The translations under genes were made by a program, and so were the position numbers. This document shows, in pieces, positions 1 to 8,941 of a stretch of 62,958 nt of DNA. The DNA lies in the NCBI GenBank assembly GCA_903889245.1, contig CAISWQ010000034.1, positions 1 to 62,958 of the forward strand. The letters run 5' to 3'. Every line of letters starts with the position of its first letter. Position 1 is the first letter of the stretch. This DNA comes from an uncultured Lentisphaerota bacterium (lineage in GTDB: Bacteria; Verrucomicrobiota; Kiritimatiellia; CAIQIC01). A model generated the notes under the pieces. It made no database searches. It worked only from the letters and a program-made list of their open reading frames with translations, and was not told the DNA's origin.

Positions 1-62
1 CCTGCTTCGGCTTCCTTCAATACCCCGATAATCTGTTCTTCGCTGAACCGCTTTCCTTTCAT
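1..62 (-). CDS. IS3-family transposase OrfA, N-terminal fragment (partial at window edge)
   Basis: Twenty-one codons are visible, reading MKGKRFSEEQIIGVLKEAEA. This is the typical beginning of IS3-family OrfA, whose helix-turn-helix region binds the element ends. A strong ribosome binding site (GGAGGA) sits 6 nt before the ATG. OrfA normally works with OrfB, made by -1 frameshifting, as the DDE transposase; the rest lies outside the window. Nothing indicates whether the element is intact. Confidence 0.85.
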   Translation of the reverse strand, partial: MKGKRFSEEQIIGVLKEAEA

Positions 63-140
63 CGCTTGTCCTCCGTTTCGTTGCTGTTGTAGACCAGAGA
101 ACTCGCTTTGAACATGCTCCAGTTTTATGGGGGAACGTCA
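1..140 (-). mobile_element. IS3-family insertion sequence, left end (continues off the window)
   Basis: This is the 5' end of an IS3-family element read on the minus strand. Its outer end looks like an IS3-type terminal repeat (TGACGTTCCCCCATAAAACT read inward from 140). The orfA start lies at 62. The inner side is cut by the window edge. At 141 the sequence switches in frame to methyltransferase coding sequence, so the element has inserted into, or recombined within, the dcm-like gene that follows. The exact boundary at 140 is inferred from the TGA...CCCCC signature of IS3 ends. The other IS end and any target duplication lie outside the window. Confidence 0.8.
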
Positions 141-695
141 CCACAACGATACTTTGAGTTCCCGGGTTTCCCCATTGAAGGACCCAAACTCGAAACCATC
201 CTCGACCCTTACACGCCGGATAAATACACATTGTCTGATCACCTCTGGAAATATCTGCAAGCCTACGCTCTTAAGCACAAAGCCGCGGGAAACGGATTCG
301 GCTTTGGGCTTTTCACCGGCAAGGATGTGGCACGAACACTAAGTGCGCGCTATCATAAAGACGGCTCTGAAATTCTTATTTCGCAAGGCCCAAATAAAAA
401 CCCTCGGCGACTCTCACCACGAGAATGTTGCCGACTGATGGGATATCCAAGCGACTTTAAGATCCCCGTCTCCGATACACAGGCCTATCGTCAATTTGGA
501 AATTCAGTTGTCGTGCCTGTCGTGGAGCAGATTGCTGCAAGCGTAGTGCGCAGTTTGCATGCGCCCTCGGACGTCCCTCCTGCACTTGTCCTACAAGCTG
601 CGGAGCGAAAAGGTCGGGAGATTGTTGAGGTCCCTCTGCCACCAAAGCAACCTGTGCGTTACGTGATCAAACGAACCAAGGGCGTGAAGCCATGA
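141..695 (+). pseudogene. C5-cytosine DNA methyltransferase, C-terminal fragment truncated by IS3
   Basis: Only the last third of a Dcm-type methyltransferase remains. The reading frame starts on the IS side (a TTG at 108 is the first possible start) and becomes methyltransferase-like at 141 with PQRYFEFP. Conserved motif IX/X blocks are present: [18 protein letters not shown] and [18 protein letters not shown]. The catalytic PC motif IV, the SAM-binding motif I and most of the target-recognition region are missing, so this piece cannot methylate DNA. It overlaps the next gene by ATGA, showing the original operon order methylase-endonuclease-Vsr. Base composition is clearly lower in GC than the rest of the window, fitting horizontal acquisition. 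Confidence 0.88.
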
Positions 696-2041
696 CTCTT
701 GACCAACTCAAAACAATTTTCGTTCAAGCTGGAACCAAGAAACTCTACGCAAAACCTCTTTCAGAGAACGACAACTCCAAGAACCAAATTTACTTTGCTG
801 GCGCGGTGGAAGCCCTAAATGTTATCCCCAGCGAACAGATTTTTGCAGAGAACACATCCAGAGGACCAAGCTTTAAAGCTCACTTGAACTTCGGCTGGTT
901 ATTGGAGACAGGCGAAATTGCTCCTGCTCCCAGCGCTCAGTTGATCCTCTATTCCCAGTATCCAGAGGTTCGCTTTTCCGGTTTTTTGAAAGGCTGCAAG
1001 TTTGGCCCGAATCAGTTGATGGTTGATCGGGGCCGGGCAAAAGCTGGTTCTCCAGAACTCATACGGCAGCTTGTTGGGCGTGTCCTTTTTCTTGGTATTA
1101 CTGCTGACAACCGGGTGTTGGGATACGTCGCTGCTGGCGATTCTGATGTTGCCGCTCAATTCAATGCGACAAACTTCCAACCTGCGTTTGTTGTCTTCCG
1201 CGAGGTCCCTTTGCCCAATGTACCAATGGAAACAGAGTCGCGGGACAGGCTCCTAGCCGAATTACACCGCATCAATAGACTCGGCTGGATTGATTCAAAG
1301 CAACTTGATTCCGACGGACAAATCAAGCCATGCAACGCACCTCAATGCGGTGGGTTCACTCTGGAGGCCGAACTCGGCATACCAAAGAACAGTGATGCCG
1401 AACCGGATTTTTTAGGCTGGGAAGTAAAGCAATATGCCGTCGATGATTTTGAGCGTATCGCATCAGCCAGACCCATCACAATGATGACACCCGAACCAGA
1501 CGGTGGTTTCTACAAGGATGCTGATGTGGAATCGTTTGTCCGAAAGTTTGGTTATGCTGACAAGACAGGAAGACCAGACCGGTTGAATTTTGGCGGGAGG
1601 CACTTTTTGGGCGTGCGCTGCCCTCCCACGGGATTGACATTACAAGTTGAAGGTTTTGACATTACGACCGGACATATCATGGATGCAAATGGCTGTATCG
1701 CGCTTGTTAGCGATGCGGGTGAGGTCGCGGCATCGTGGTCGTTTATGAAAATCCTACACCATTGGTGCCACAAACATACAAAGGCGGTTTATGTTCCATC
1801 GAAACGCAAGACAAGGCCGCTTTGGCAGTATGCGTATGGTCCCAAGGTACGTTTGGCGATTGGAACAGATTCATTGCGTCTGTTACGGGCTTTTGCTTCT
1901 GGCGCGCTTTATTACGACCCCGGCATTAAACTCGAAAATGTTTCCTCGGAAAAAGCGAAATCCAAGAAACGAAGTCAGTTTCGTGTTGCCTCAAAGAACA
2001 TTGGCGAACTCTACGAGTCCGTTGAATTGGTGGAGGTTTGA
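692..2041 (+). CDS. MvaI/BcnI-like type II restriction endonuclease with N-terminal extension
   Basis: 449 aa. The C-terminal part carries the MvaI/BcnI-type nuclease signature: [11 protein letters not shown] at about 220-230, then [11 protein letters not shown] at about 237-247, giving the D...E-x-K metal site (D239, E244, K246). MvaI itself is about 250 aa, so roughly 190 N-terminal residues are extra; they contain [12 protein letters not shown] and may be an effector or DNA-binding domain, which is inferred. These enzymes cut CC(N)GG-like sites and are normally held in check by a C5 or N4 cytosine methyltransferase. Here the adjoining methyltransferase is truncated while this frame is intact. 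It starts by ATGA overlap with the fragment. GC content and codon use are lower than in the downstream genes. Confidence 0.82.
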   Translation: MTLDQLKTIFVQAGTKKLYAKPLSENDNSKNQIYFAGAVEALNVIPSEQIFAENTSRGPSFKAHLNFGWLLETGEIAPAPSAQLILYSQYPEVRFSGFLKGCKFGPNQLMVDRGRAKAGSPELIRQLVGRVLFLGITADNRVLGYVAAGDSDVAAQFNATNFQPAFVVFREVPLPNVPMETESRDRLLAELHRINRLGWIDSKQLDSDGQIKPCNAPQCGGFTLEAELGIPKNSDAEPDFLGWEVKQYAVDDFERIASARPITMMTPEPDGGFYKDADVESFVRKFGYADKTGRPDRLNFGGRHFLGVRCPPTGLTLQVEGFDITTGHIMDANGCIALVSDAGEVAASWSFMKILHHWCHKHTKAVYVPSKRKTRPLWQYAYGPKVRLAIGTDSLRLLRAFASGALYYDPGIKLENVSSEKAKSKKRSQFRVASKNIGELYESVELVEV

Positions 2042-2044
2042 ACC

Positions 2045-2482
2045 TTGGCTGATGTGTTTTCCAAGGCGAAACGCTCCGAGGTGATGGCCCTCATTCGCGG
2101 CTCTGGAAACAAGGACACGGAATTGACGCTCGCCAAAATCTTCCGGCGATTTGGGGTTTCGGGGTGGCGACGGCAGTTGCAAGTCAGGTTTCAAGTTTCA
2201 GGTGTCAGGTTTCAGGTCCGGCCGGACTTTATTTTCCCCAAGCTCAAGCTGGCGGTGTTTGTGGATGGGTGTTTCTGGCATGGCTGTCCAAAGCATGGAA
2301 CCAAACCCAAGCAGAATGCTTCGTTCTGGGCCAAGAAGCTCGCGGCGAACAAGGCGCGGGACCGGCTGGTGACGCGGCGGCTGCGGGCGGCGGGTTGGCG
2401 GGTGGTGCGGGTGTGGGAGCATGAGCTGCGGGAGGCGGAGAAGGTAGCGGCCAGCTTTCGGCGGTCAGCGATCAGCCAGTAG
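2045..2482 (+). CDS. vsr: Very short patch repair endonuclease (Vsr)
   Basis: 145 aa, TTG start at 2045 preceded by GGAGG at 2032-2036. Vsr nicks beside T:G mismatches that arise when 5-methylcytosine deaminates, so it belongs with a C5-cytosine methyltransferase operon. Diagnostic blocks are RPDFIFPKLKLAVFVDGCFW, HGCPKH, the FWAKKLAANKARD helix and WRVVRVWEHEL. Just before the catalytic RPDF, where the family usually has a short loop (GWRRHLP.GRPD), there are about a dozen additional residues (VRFQVSGVRFQV). They are encoded by a degenerate CAGGTTTCA/TTTCAGGTG simple repeat. The last codons run into another filler repeat (GGTCAGCGATCAG). Activity is therefore uncertain. Confidence 0.9.
   Translation: MADVFSKAKRSEVMALIRGSGNKDTELTLAKIFRRFGVSGWRRQLQVRFQVSGVRFQVRPDFIFPKLKLAVFVDGCFWHGCPKHGTKPKQNASFWAKKLAANKARDRLVTRRLRAAGWRVVRVWEHELREAEKVAASFRRSAISQ
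2181..2218 (+). repeat. Simple-sequence insertion inside vsr
   Basis: A short run built from CAGGTTTCA, AGTTTCAGGTGT and CAGGTTTCAGG units lies inside the Vsr frame and keeps it open. It codes for the loop that is longer than in normal Vsr proteins. It looks like microsatellite filler rather than conserved coding sequence. Confidence 0.7.
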
Positions 2483-2702
2483 CGGTCAGTTGCCCTTGAT
2501 CGCACGGGAGGAGGATTGAATCAGTGAAATCGGTGGAACGTTTTCCGCTTCCGTACGGTCCATGAGGCCGAAAACATCAAAACATCGAAACTTGCGTTTC
2601 TCGCGCTCTGGCGTCCCCAAAAAGACCTGAACAGCCCTTTTCCCTCTCATAAATACGAAATTTCCCCGATAAACGTCCAACATGGGCCAAAAGGTGTCAC
2701 CG

Positions 2703-3289
2703 AAAACTCTCCGTTGATCCAACGGCGGGAAAAAGATGGCACCGAAAACCGTCCGTTGATCCAACGGTGATAAAAATGATGCACCCAAATCCGTCCGTTG
2801 ATCCGACGGCGGGATAAAGGTGTCACCGAAAACCCTCTGTTGACTCTACGGCGAGGAAAAAGGTGTACCCAAAACCGTCTGTTGATCCGACGGTGGGATA
2901 AAGGTGTCACCCAAAACCCTCCGCTGATTCGACGGCGGGATAAAGGTGTCACCGAAAACCCTCTGTTGATTCAACGCCGAGGAAAAAGGTGTACCCAAAA
3001 CCGTCCGTTGATCCGACGGCGGGATAAAGGTGTCACCCAAAACCCTCCGCTGATTCGACGGCGGGATAAAGGTGTCACCGAAAACCCTCTGTTGATTCAA
3101 CGGCGAGGAAAAAGGTGTACCCAAAACCGTCCGTTGATCCAACGGCGGGAAATAGGTGGCACCTAAAACCGTCCGTTGATTCGACGACGGGAAAAAGGTG
3201 TCACCGAAAACCCTCTGTTGATTCAACAGTGAAAAAAAGGTGCACCCAAAACCCTCCGCTGACTCGACGGCAGGAAAAAAGGTCACTCA
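2703..3289. repeat. 42-bp tandem repeat array, 14 units, with 126-bp higher-order period
   Basis: Units begin with AAAAC at 2703, 2745, 2787, 2829, 2871, 2913, 2955, 2997, 3039, 3081, 3123, 3165, 3207 and 3248. The period is exactly 42 bp except for one 41-bp unit. Each unit carries a small inverted repeat (CCGTTGATCCAACGG or a variant) followed by GGCGGGAWAAAGGTGTCACC. Units 4-10 follow an A-B-C-A-B-C-A order, so the array also repeats every 126 bp. There are no unique spacers, so this is not CRISPR. Because 42 is divisible by three, frames stay open on both strands, but no gene signature is present. The flank 2483-2702 has no recognisable feature. Confidence 0.95.
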
Positions 3290-3300
3290 AAGCCGGTGAT

Positions 3301-3398
3301 TTCCAAGGCTCGGAACTTTTCGCGCGTTTTTTTCCGAGGCTTGGAAAAGGCCAGCCCGCAGCGTTCAGTTTTCAGCGGTCAGCTTTCCAAGGCTGGGA
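3301..3398. repeat. Palindrome cluster (3 copies of TTCCAAGSCTTGGAA type)
   Basis: Palindrome centres lie at 3308, 3339 and 3392 (31 and 53 bp apart). The first two are mirror-image variants (CTCGGAA and TTCCGAG arms). A GCGGTCAGC filler repeat lies between the second and third. Confidence 0.85.
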
Positions 3399-3484
3399 AA
3401 AGAAGTAGACGCAGAGGGACGCAGATTCGCGCTGATTTTTAATCTGTCTTCATCCGTGTTCATCCGCGTCCATCTGCGGTTCCC

Positions 3485-3534
3485 TATTTTCCAAGGCCTG
3501 GAAAAATCGGGTGTTGTGTTTCCAATCCCTGGAA
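3485..3534. repeat. Palindrome cluster (2 copies)
   Basis: TTCCAAGGCCTGGAA centred at 3496 and TTCCAATCCCTGGAA centred at 3527, 31 bp apart, upstream of the metallopeptidase gene. Confidence 0.85.
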
Positions 3535-3535
3535 G

Positions 3536-3612
3536 AAGACGCAGAGGCACGCTGATGGCCGCAGATAAGCAGTCTGCCGCCATCTGCGGCATCCGCGTCC
3601 ATCAGCGTCTGA
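3536..3612. repeat. Dispersed 77-bp hairpin repeat, copy 1
   Basis: This is an imperfect inverted repeat running from GACGCAGAGGCACGCTGATG through GCCGCAGAT/ATCTGCGGC to CCGCGTCCATCAGCGTCTG. A close copy lies at 4500-4576 on the other side of the metallopeptidase gene, and a more degenerate relative at about 3404-3480. It resembles REP-like extragenic repeats. Confidence 0.8.
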
Positions 3613-3641
3613 TTTCGCGGAGCGCGGCGGGTGGTTGCGGC

Positions 3642-3670
3642 TTGCGCGGGGGCGGGACGGGTTTTATGCT
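3642..3670 (+). promoter_or_regulatory. Predicted promoter of the metallopeptidase gene
   Basis: TTGCGC-N17-TATGCT, with the -10 box ending 7 nt before the ATG at 3678. A transcript from here would begin at or next to the start codon, so there is no room for a Shine-Dalgarno sequence. Confidence 0.45.
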
Positions 3671-3677
3671 GCGCGCG

Positions 3678-4469
3678 ATGATGAAGGCTGCGCATAGGGT
3701 CTTGGGAAAAAGGGTTGGGCTGCTGCTGGTCGTGGGGGGCCTGTTATGCGCTCCGGCGGCGCGGGCGGCGGAGAAGCTGGATCACAGCTATACGCAGACG
3801 GCGCGGAAGTTCGGGTTCTTCCTGAATCAAAAAACCATCCTGCCAAAGGATATCACCGGACAGCCCCTCGGCACCGACCGGCTGGAGCCGGAACTGGACC
3901 GGTTCTTCAAGGTGCTCGACCGGCTGACGACCAGCTTCGTCAAGGCGTCGCGGCTCAACACGGTGGTGGTGGTGGATAATCTGAAGGTGGATGGGAAGGG
4001 GGCGGCGGGGGTGGCCTGCGGGAAGCTGATTGTGCTGCAAAGCGGCTTTTCCGGGCACACGGTGTATCACGAGATTTTTCACGTGGTGGATGAGGGGCCG
4101 CTGGCGAAGTCGTGGGTGCGGCTGAATCCGAAGGATTTTGTGTATAAGGGCAGCGTCTATGTGCCGGCGAAATTGTCCGGGCGCAAGAAGTCGCAGGTGG
4201 AGAAGAACGAGGCGACGGGCGATATGTCGCTGCATTTTGTGTCGGACTACGCGCAGTCCAACGAGAAGGAGGACCGCGCGGAGACGTTCGCCGCGATGGT
4301 GTGCGAGGGGCCCAAGTTTCTCCAGCGGTGCGAGCGCAGCGAGGTCATGCAGAAGAAGATGGAGTACCTGAAGAACCTGACCTCGAAGCAGGCGCTGCTG
4401 GGCCGCGACTACTGGGAGAAGTATTTCAACCTGTCCCCCGCCACCGAAGCCGCCGGGCAGAAGAAGTAG
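3678..4469 (+). CDS. Secreted putative zinc metallopeptidase (HEIFH motif)
   Basis: 263 aa from the chosen ATG. The N-terminus is a signal peptide (positively charged, then VGLLLVVGGLLCAPAARAA). The mature part has HTVYHEIFHVVDEG, a gluzincin-type HExxH zinc motif. Further on, EDRAETFAAMVCEG could supply the third ligand Glu, as in families where E-x-(A/D)-E-x-FA follows the motif. No known family name can be assigned. ATGs at 3666, 3678 and 3681 are all possible; the -10-like box overlaps the first, so 3678 is preferred. The frame is open upstream to 3456, but that stretch consists of repeats. It is flanked on both sides by the 77-bp hairpin repeat. Confidence 0.75.
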   Translation: MMKAAHRVLGKRVGLLLVVGGLLCAPAARAAEKLDHSYTQTARKFGFFLNQKTILPKDITGQPLGTDRLEPELDRFFKVLDRLTTSFVKASRLNTVVVVDNLKVDGKGAAGVACGKLIVLQSGFSGHTVYHEIFHVVDEGPLAKSWVRLNPKDFVYKGSVYVPAKLSGRKKSQVEKNEATGDMSLHFVSDYAQSNEKEDRAETFAAMVCEGPKFLQRCERSEVMQKKMEYLKNLTSKQALLGRDYWEKYFNLSPATEAAGQKK

Positions 4470-4478
4470 CGGCGCCGG

Positions 4479-4497
4479 TTTCCAAGCCTTGGAAGAA
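4479..4497. repeat. Single palindrome copy
   Basis: TTCCAAGCCTTGGAA centred at 4487, between two convergent genes, 10 bp after the metallopeptidase stop codon. Confidence 0.85.
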
Positions 4498-4499
4498 GC

Positions 4500-4576
4500 A
4501 TAGACGCAGAGGCACGCTGATGGCCGCAGATGATCAGCCTGCCACCATCTGCGGCATCCGCGTCAATCAGCGTCTG
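4500..4576. repeat. Dispersed 77-bp hairpin repeat, copy 2
   Basis: Close copy of 3536-3612, ending in GCGTCAATCAGCGTCTGG. Its 3' end runs into the last codons of the minus-strand RNA methyltransferase gene (stop at 4563). Confidence 0.8.
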
Positions 4577-5387
4577 GTTTTACGCGGCGCTGGCGGACGG
4601 CTTCGAAGAGCAGGAGCGTGGTGGCGGCGGCGACGTTGAGGCTGTCGGCCTGGCCGAGCATCGGAATCTTCACCTTCAGATCGGCCTGCTCCATCCAGTG
4701 CGCGGTGAGGCCGGTCTGTTCCTTGCCGACGACGATGGCGACGCCGCGCGTGAGGTCCACCGCGGTGTATTCGTGGTCGGTATGCGGCGTGGCGGCGAGG
4801 ACGGCAATCTGCTTTTCGCGCAACCACGCGAGCGTCGCGGCGCTCGCGGCCTCGACGACGGGGACCGTGAAAAGCGTACCGATGCTGGCGCGGACGACGT
4901 TGGGGTTATGGATATCGGTGCAGCCGTCACAGACGATGACGCCATGAACGCCGGCGGCATCGGCGCTGCGCAGGATCGTGCCGAGGTTGCCGGGTTTCTC
5001 GATGGCCTCGGCGATGATGAGCAGCGGGTTCGCGGGGAGCTGGAGCTCGGCGAGCGTGCGGTGGCGCTGGGGCGCGAGGGCGAGCAGGCCCTCGGCGCGG
5101 TCGCCGTAGGCGAGCTTGCCGAAGACGGCGGCGCTGCACGCGACGCACTCGCTGCCCGCGGCGGCGGCGCGAGCGAGCGTCCCGGCCTCGGCGGGGCCGG
5201 CGAAAAGATCGCGGCAGAAGAAAAGCGTCTGGAATTGCCAGCCGTTGGCGAGCGCGCGGGCGACCTCGCGGCGGCCCTCGATCAGGAAGAGGCCGGCCTC
5301 GTCGCGGTCGCGGCGTTCGCGCAGGCGGACGGCCTGCTTGATCCGCGGATTCTGCAGGCTGGTGATGAGTTCGGGCGCGGCTGTCAT
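4563..5387 (-). CDS. SpoU/TrmH-family RNA 2'-O-methyltransferase
   Basis: 274 aa. It transfers a methyl group from SAM to a ribose 2'-OH of rRNA or tRNA. The N-terminal substrate-binding domain (LITSLQNPRIKQAVRLRERR, then LFLIEGRREVARAL) is followed by the knotted SPOUT domain. That domain has motif 1 EKPGNLGTILRSADAAG, motif 2 IVVGKEQTGL and motif 3 IPMLGQADSLNVAAATTLLL. The specific target cannot be told from sequence (RlmB-like or TsnR-like). Start 5387 (MTAAPELITS) is preferred over the longer frame from 5441, because the family begins here and a TATAAG box lies 6 nt upstream. The longer form would overlap the upstream gene. Confidence 0.92.
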   Translation of the reverse strand: MTAAPELITSLQNPRIKQAVRLRERRDRDEAGLFLIEGRREVARALANGWQFQTLFFCRDLFAGPAEAGTLARAAAAGSECVACSAAVFGKLAYGDRAEGLLALAPQRHRTLAELQLPANPLLIIAEAIEKPGNLGTILRSADAAGVHGVIVCDGCTDIHNPNVVRASIGTLFTVPVVEAASAATLAWLREKQIAVLAATPHTDHEYTAVDLTRGVAIVVGKEQTGLTAHWMEQADLKVKIPMLGQADSLNVAAATTLLLFEAVRQRRVKPDAD

Positions 5388-5393
5388 GCGCGG

Positions 5394-5422
5394 CTTATAG
5401 CAGAAGTGCGGCGCGGGCAGAA
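5394..5422 (-). promoter_or_regulatory. Predicted leaderless promoter of the RNA methyltransferase gene
   Basis: TTCTGC-N17-TATAAG on the minus strand; the -10 box ends 6 nt before the ATG at 5387. Confidence 0.45.
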
Positions 5423-5437
5423 GGGGCGAGTGGCGGA

Positions 5438-6271
5438 TCACTTGGCCGCGTTGGCGCAGCGCGGGGCGAGGAGTTTTTTGACGGCGGCGGGGGTGTCGCT
5501 GCGGCGGTAGATTTGCTGCTCGACCCAGTTGATCGCGTTCTCGAACGTCTCCTGCGGCGCCCAGCCGTGCGCGCCCTCGAAGGGGAAGGCGTTGAAGCGC
5601 GAGGCGCCGACCGCCGCCTTCATGCGCGCGACCTCACCCTTGTTGCTGTCCTTGTCGCCCATCGTCATGGCGACGCAGACGCCGGGACTGCCCTTGAGCT
5701 TGCTGACGTGGTACTGACCTTTGTCGTCGAACGCGCCGCCGGCCGCCTGCAGGACAAGGCCGGAGAAGCCGGGCCGCATCTGGACGAAGAGCGAGGCCGC
5801 GCGCGCACCGCCGGACATGCCGGTGGCGAGCTTGAGGCCTTCCTGAATGCGGACGCGTTTGACCACGTCGTCGTGTGCCGCGAGGAAGTTGCCGGCGATC
5901 GGCGCCCACGGGCCGTTCTTGGATTCCACGAGCATAATGGCGACGTAGCCGCTGGCCTTGAGCCACGTTGCCATCTGGCCCATGCCGGCCTTGCCACCGG
6001 GCGAGGCGATGAAGAGACACGGCCACGCCTTTTGCTTGTCGGCCAGATAGCCGGCGGGCAGCCAGAGCTTGTAGTGGTAGGTGCCTTTGACGGCGTCGCA
6101 GTCCTTCGCGGAGAGGACGGGGACTTCGGCGCGCTTGGGGGCCTGCGTGAGCTCGCAGGTGATGAGGATTTCCTTTTGCTCCTCCAGCGGCGTAATGAGC
6201 GGCGTGGTCACGGCGTGCGCGCCGAGGGCGGCGCACCACAGGCACAGGGCGGCGGCAAGCACTTGTTGCAT
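5438..6271 (-). CDS. Secreted alpha/beta-hydrolase-like protein
   Basis: 277 aa. It begins with a signal peptide (MQQVLAAALCLWCAALGAHA). The fold signals are a nucleophile elbow GMSGGARAA (Ser) and a C-terminal GAHGW that could hold the catalytic His. WPCLFIASPGGKAG resembles an oxyanion-hole strand. It looks like a dienelactone-hydrolase- or feruloyl-esterase-type secreted enzyme, but the substrate is unknown. The start is set at 6271, where the signal peptide begins and a -10-like box lies 6 nt upstream. The open frame to 6334 would run through the promoter region. Confidence 0.7.
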   Translation of the reverse strand: MQQVLAAALCLWCAALGAHAVTTPLITPLEEQKEILITCELTQAPKRAEVPVLSAKDCDAVKGTYHYKLWLPAGYLADKQKAWPCLFIASPGGKAGMGQMATWLKASGYVAIMLVESKNGPWAPIAGNFLAAHDDVVKRVRIQEGLKLATGMSGGARAASLFVQMRPGFSGLVLQAAGGAFDDKGQYHVSKLKGSPGVCVAMTMGDKDSNKGEVARMKAAVGASRFNAFPFEGAHGWAPQETFENAINWVEQQIYRRSDTPAAVKKLLAPRCANAAK

Positions 6272-6277
6272 GGGCGG

Positions 6278-6306
6278 AAGGTAGCCAACCCGCGCGGCCA
6301 AGGCAA
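6278..6306 (-). promoter_or_regulatory. Predicted leaderless promoter of the alpha/beta hydrolase gene
   Basis: TTGCCT-N17-TACCTT on the minus strand, 6 nt from the ATG. Its -35 box is only 3 bp from the -35 box of the divergent plus-strand promoter, so the two RNA polymerases would compete. Confidence 0.5.
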
Positions 6307-6309
6307 CGC

Positions 6310-6337
6310 TTGACGCAGCGCGGGGAAGCGTCATGCT
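6310..6337 (+). promoter_or_regulatory. Predicted leaderless promoter of the TPR-like membrane protein gene
   Basis: TTGACG-N16-CATGCT, with 8 nt between the -10 box and the GTG start at 6346. Back-to-back with the minus-strand promoter at 6278-6306. Confidence 0.5.
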
Positions 6338-6345
6338 CCCGGCGC

Positions 6346-6876
6346 GTGAACGAATACAAGCCCATTCTGTGGCGGTTGCTGTGGCGCTTCCTGATCGCGC
6401 TGCCCTTTTTCATCATCGGCATTGGCGGCATGGCGTTCGTCGCGAGTCCGCTCTTTACGCTGGCGGGCGCGCTGATCGTGGGGTGGCCGCTGGCGCAGCT
6501 CGCCGCCGAACCGCTGGGCGCGCTGTTCTTCCCGAACAAGCACTATGACCGGCCGCAGCCGGTCTACAGCATTCCGCTGGCCCGCAAACAGGAGGGCCGC
6601 TACGAGGAGGCGCTCGCGGGTTTTCTGGAGATCGCGCACGGCTGGCCCGACCAATCACAGGCGTGGGTCGAGATGCTGGATGTCGTCATCACCGGGCTCA
6701 ACGACCGCGCACGCGCCGAAAAGATTTTCCAACAGGGCATGGCCGAGCTGAAGGACGAGGTCGCGCGCCAGTATCTCGCGGAGATGTACATGGCGCTCAA
6801 GGACCGGCTCAAGCCGGCCGAGCCGCCGGTGCGCGCGCCGCTGCCGCTGCCCACCAACCGCCCGCCGCCGCCGTGA
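6346..6876 (+). CDS. Membrane protein with TPR-like C-terminal helices, function unknown
   Basis: 176 aa from a GTG start (VNEYKPILWRLLWR). Two hydrophobic segments, at about residues 9-30 and 33-55, form a membrane hairpin. The C-terminal half is alpha-helical and repeat-like (RKQEGRYEEALAGFLEIAHGWP, then RAEKIFQQGMAELKDEVARQYLAEMY), as in tetratricopeptide helices. It ends in a proline-rich tail. I do not recognise the family. It could anchor a protein complex at the membrane. It is divergent from the alpha/beta hydrolase gene. Confidence 0.6.
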   Translation: MNEYKPILWRLLWRFLIALPFFIIGIGGMAFVASPLFTLAGALIVGWPLAQLAAEPLGALFFPNKHYDRPQPVYSIPLARKQEGRYEEALAGFLEIAHGWPDQSQAWVEMLDVVITGLNDRARAEKIFQQGMAELKDEVARQYLAEMYMALKDRLKPAEPPVRAPLPLPTNRPPPP

Positions 6877-6949
6877 AGTTTTAGCCACAGAGCGCACAGA
6901 GTTCAGCGGACAACCGGAGCCTCAACCTCTCTGCGGCCTCTGTGGCCAT

Positions 6950-6996
6950 CTTCCAAAGCTTGGAAACCGCCCGCGCTGATTTTCCAAGCCTTGGAA
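6950..6996. repeat. Palindrome cluster (2 copies) between convergent genes
   Basis: TTCCAAAGCTTGGAA centred at 6958 and TTCCAAGCCTTGGAA centred at 6989, 31 bp apart. The second directly abuts the stop codon of the minus-strand kinase gene at 6997. Confidence 0.9.
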
Positions 6997-8940
<1,944 letters not shown>

Positions 8941-8941
8941 G

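Noticed and set aside
2798-3286. Open frames of 100-146 codons with 14-residue repeats on both strands
   Set aside because: They arise because the tandem repeat has a period divisible by three. There is no start signal, no family signature, and both strands are equally open.
2703-3289. Possible CRISPR array
   Set aside because: There are no unique spacers, the whole 42-bp unit is repeated, and no cas genes are present.
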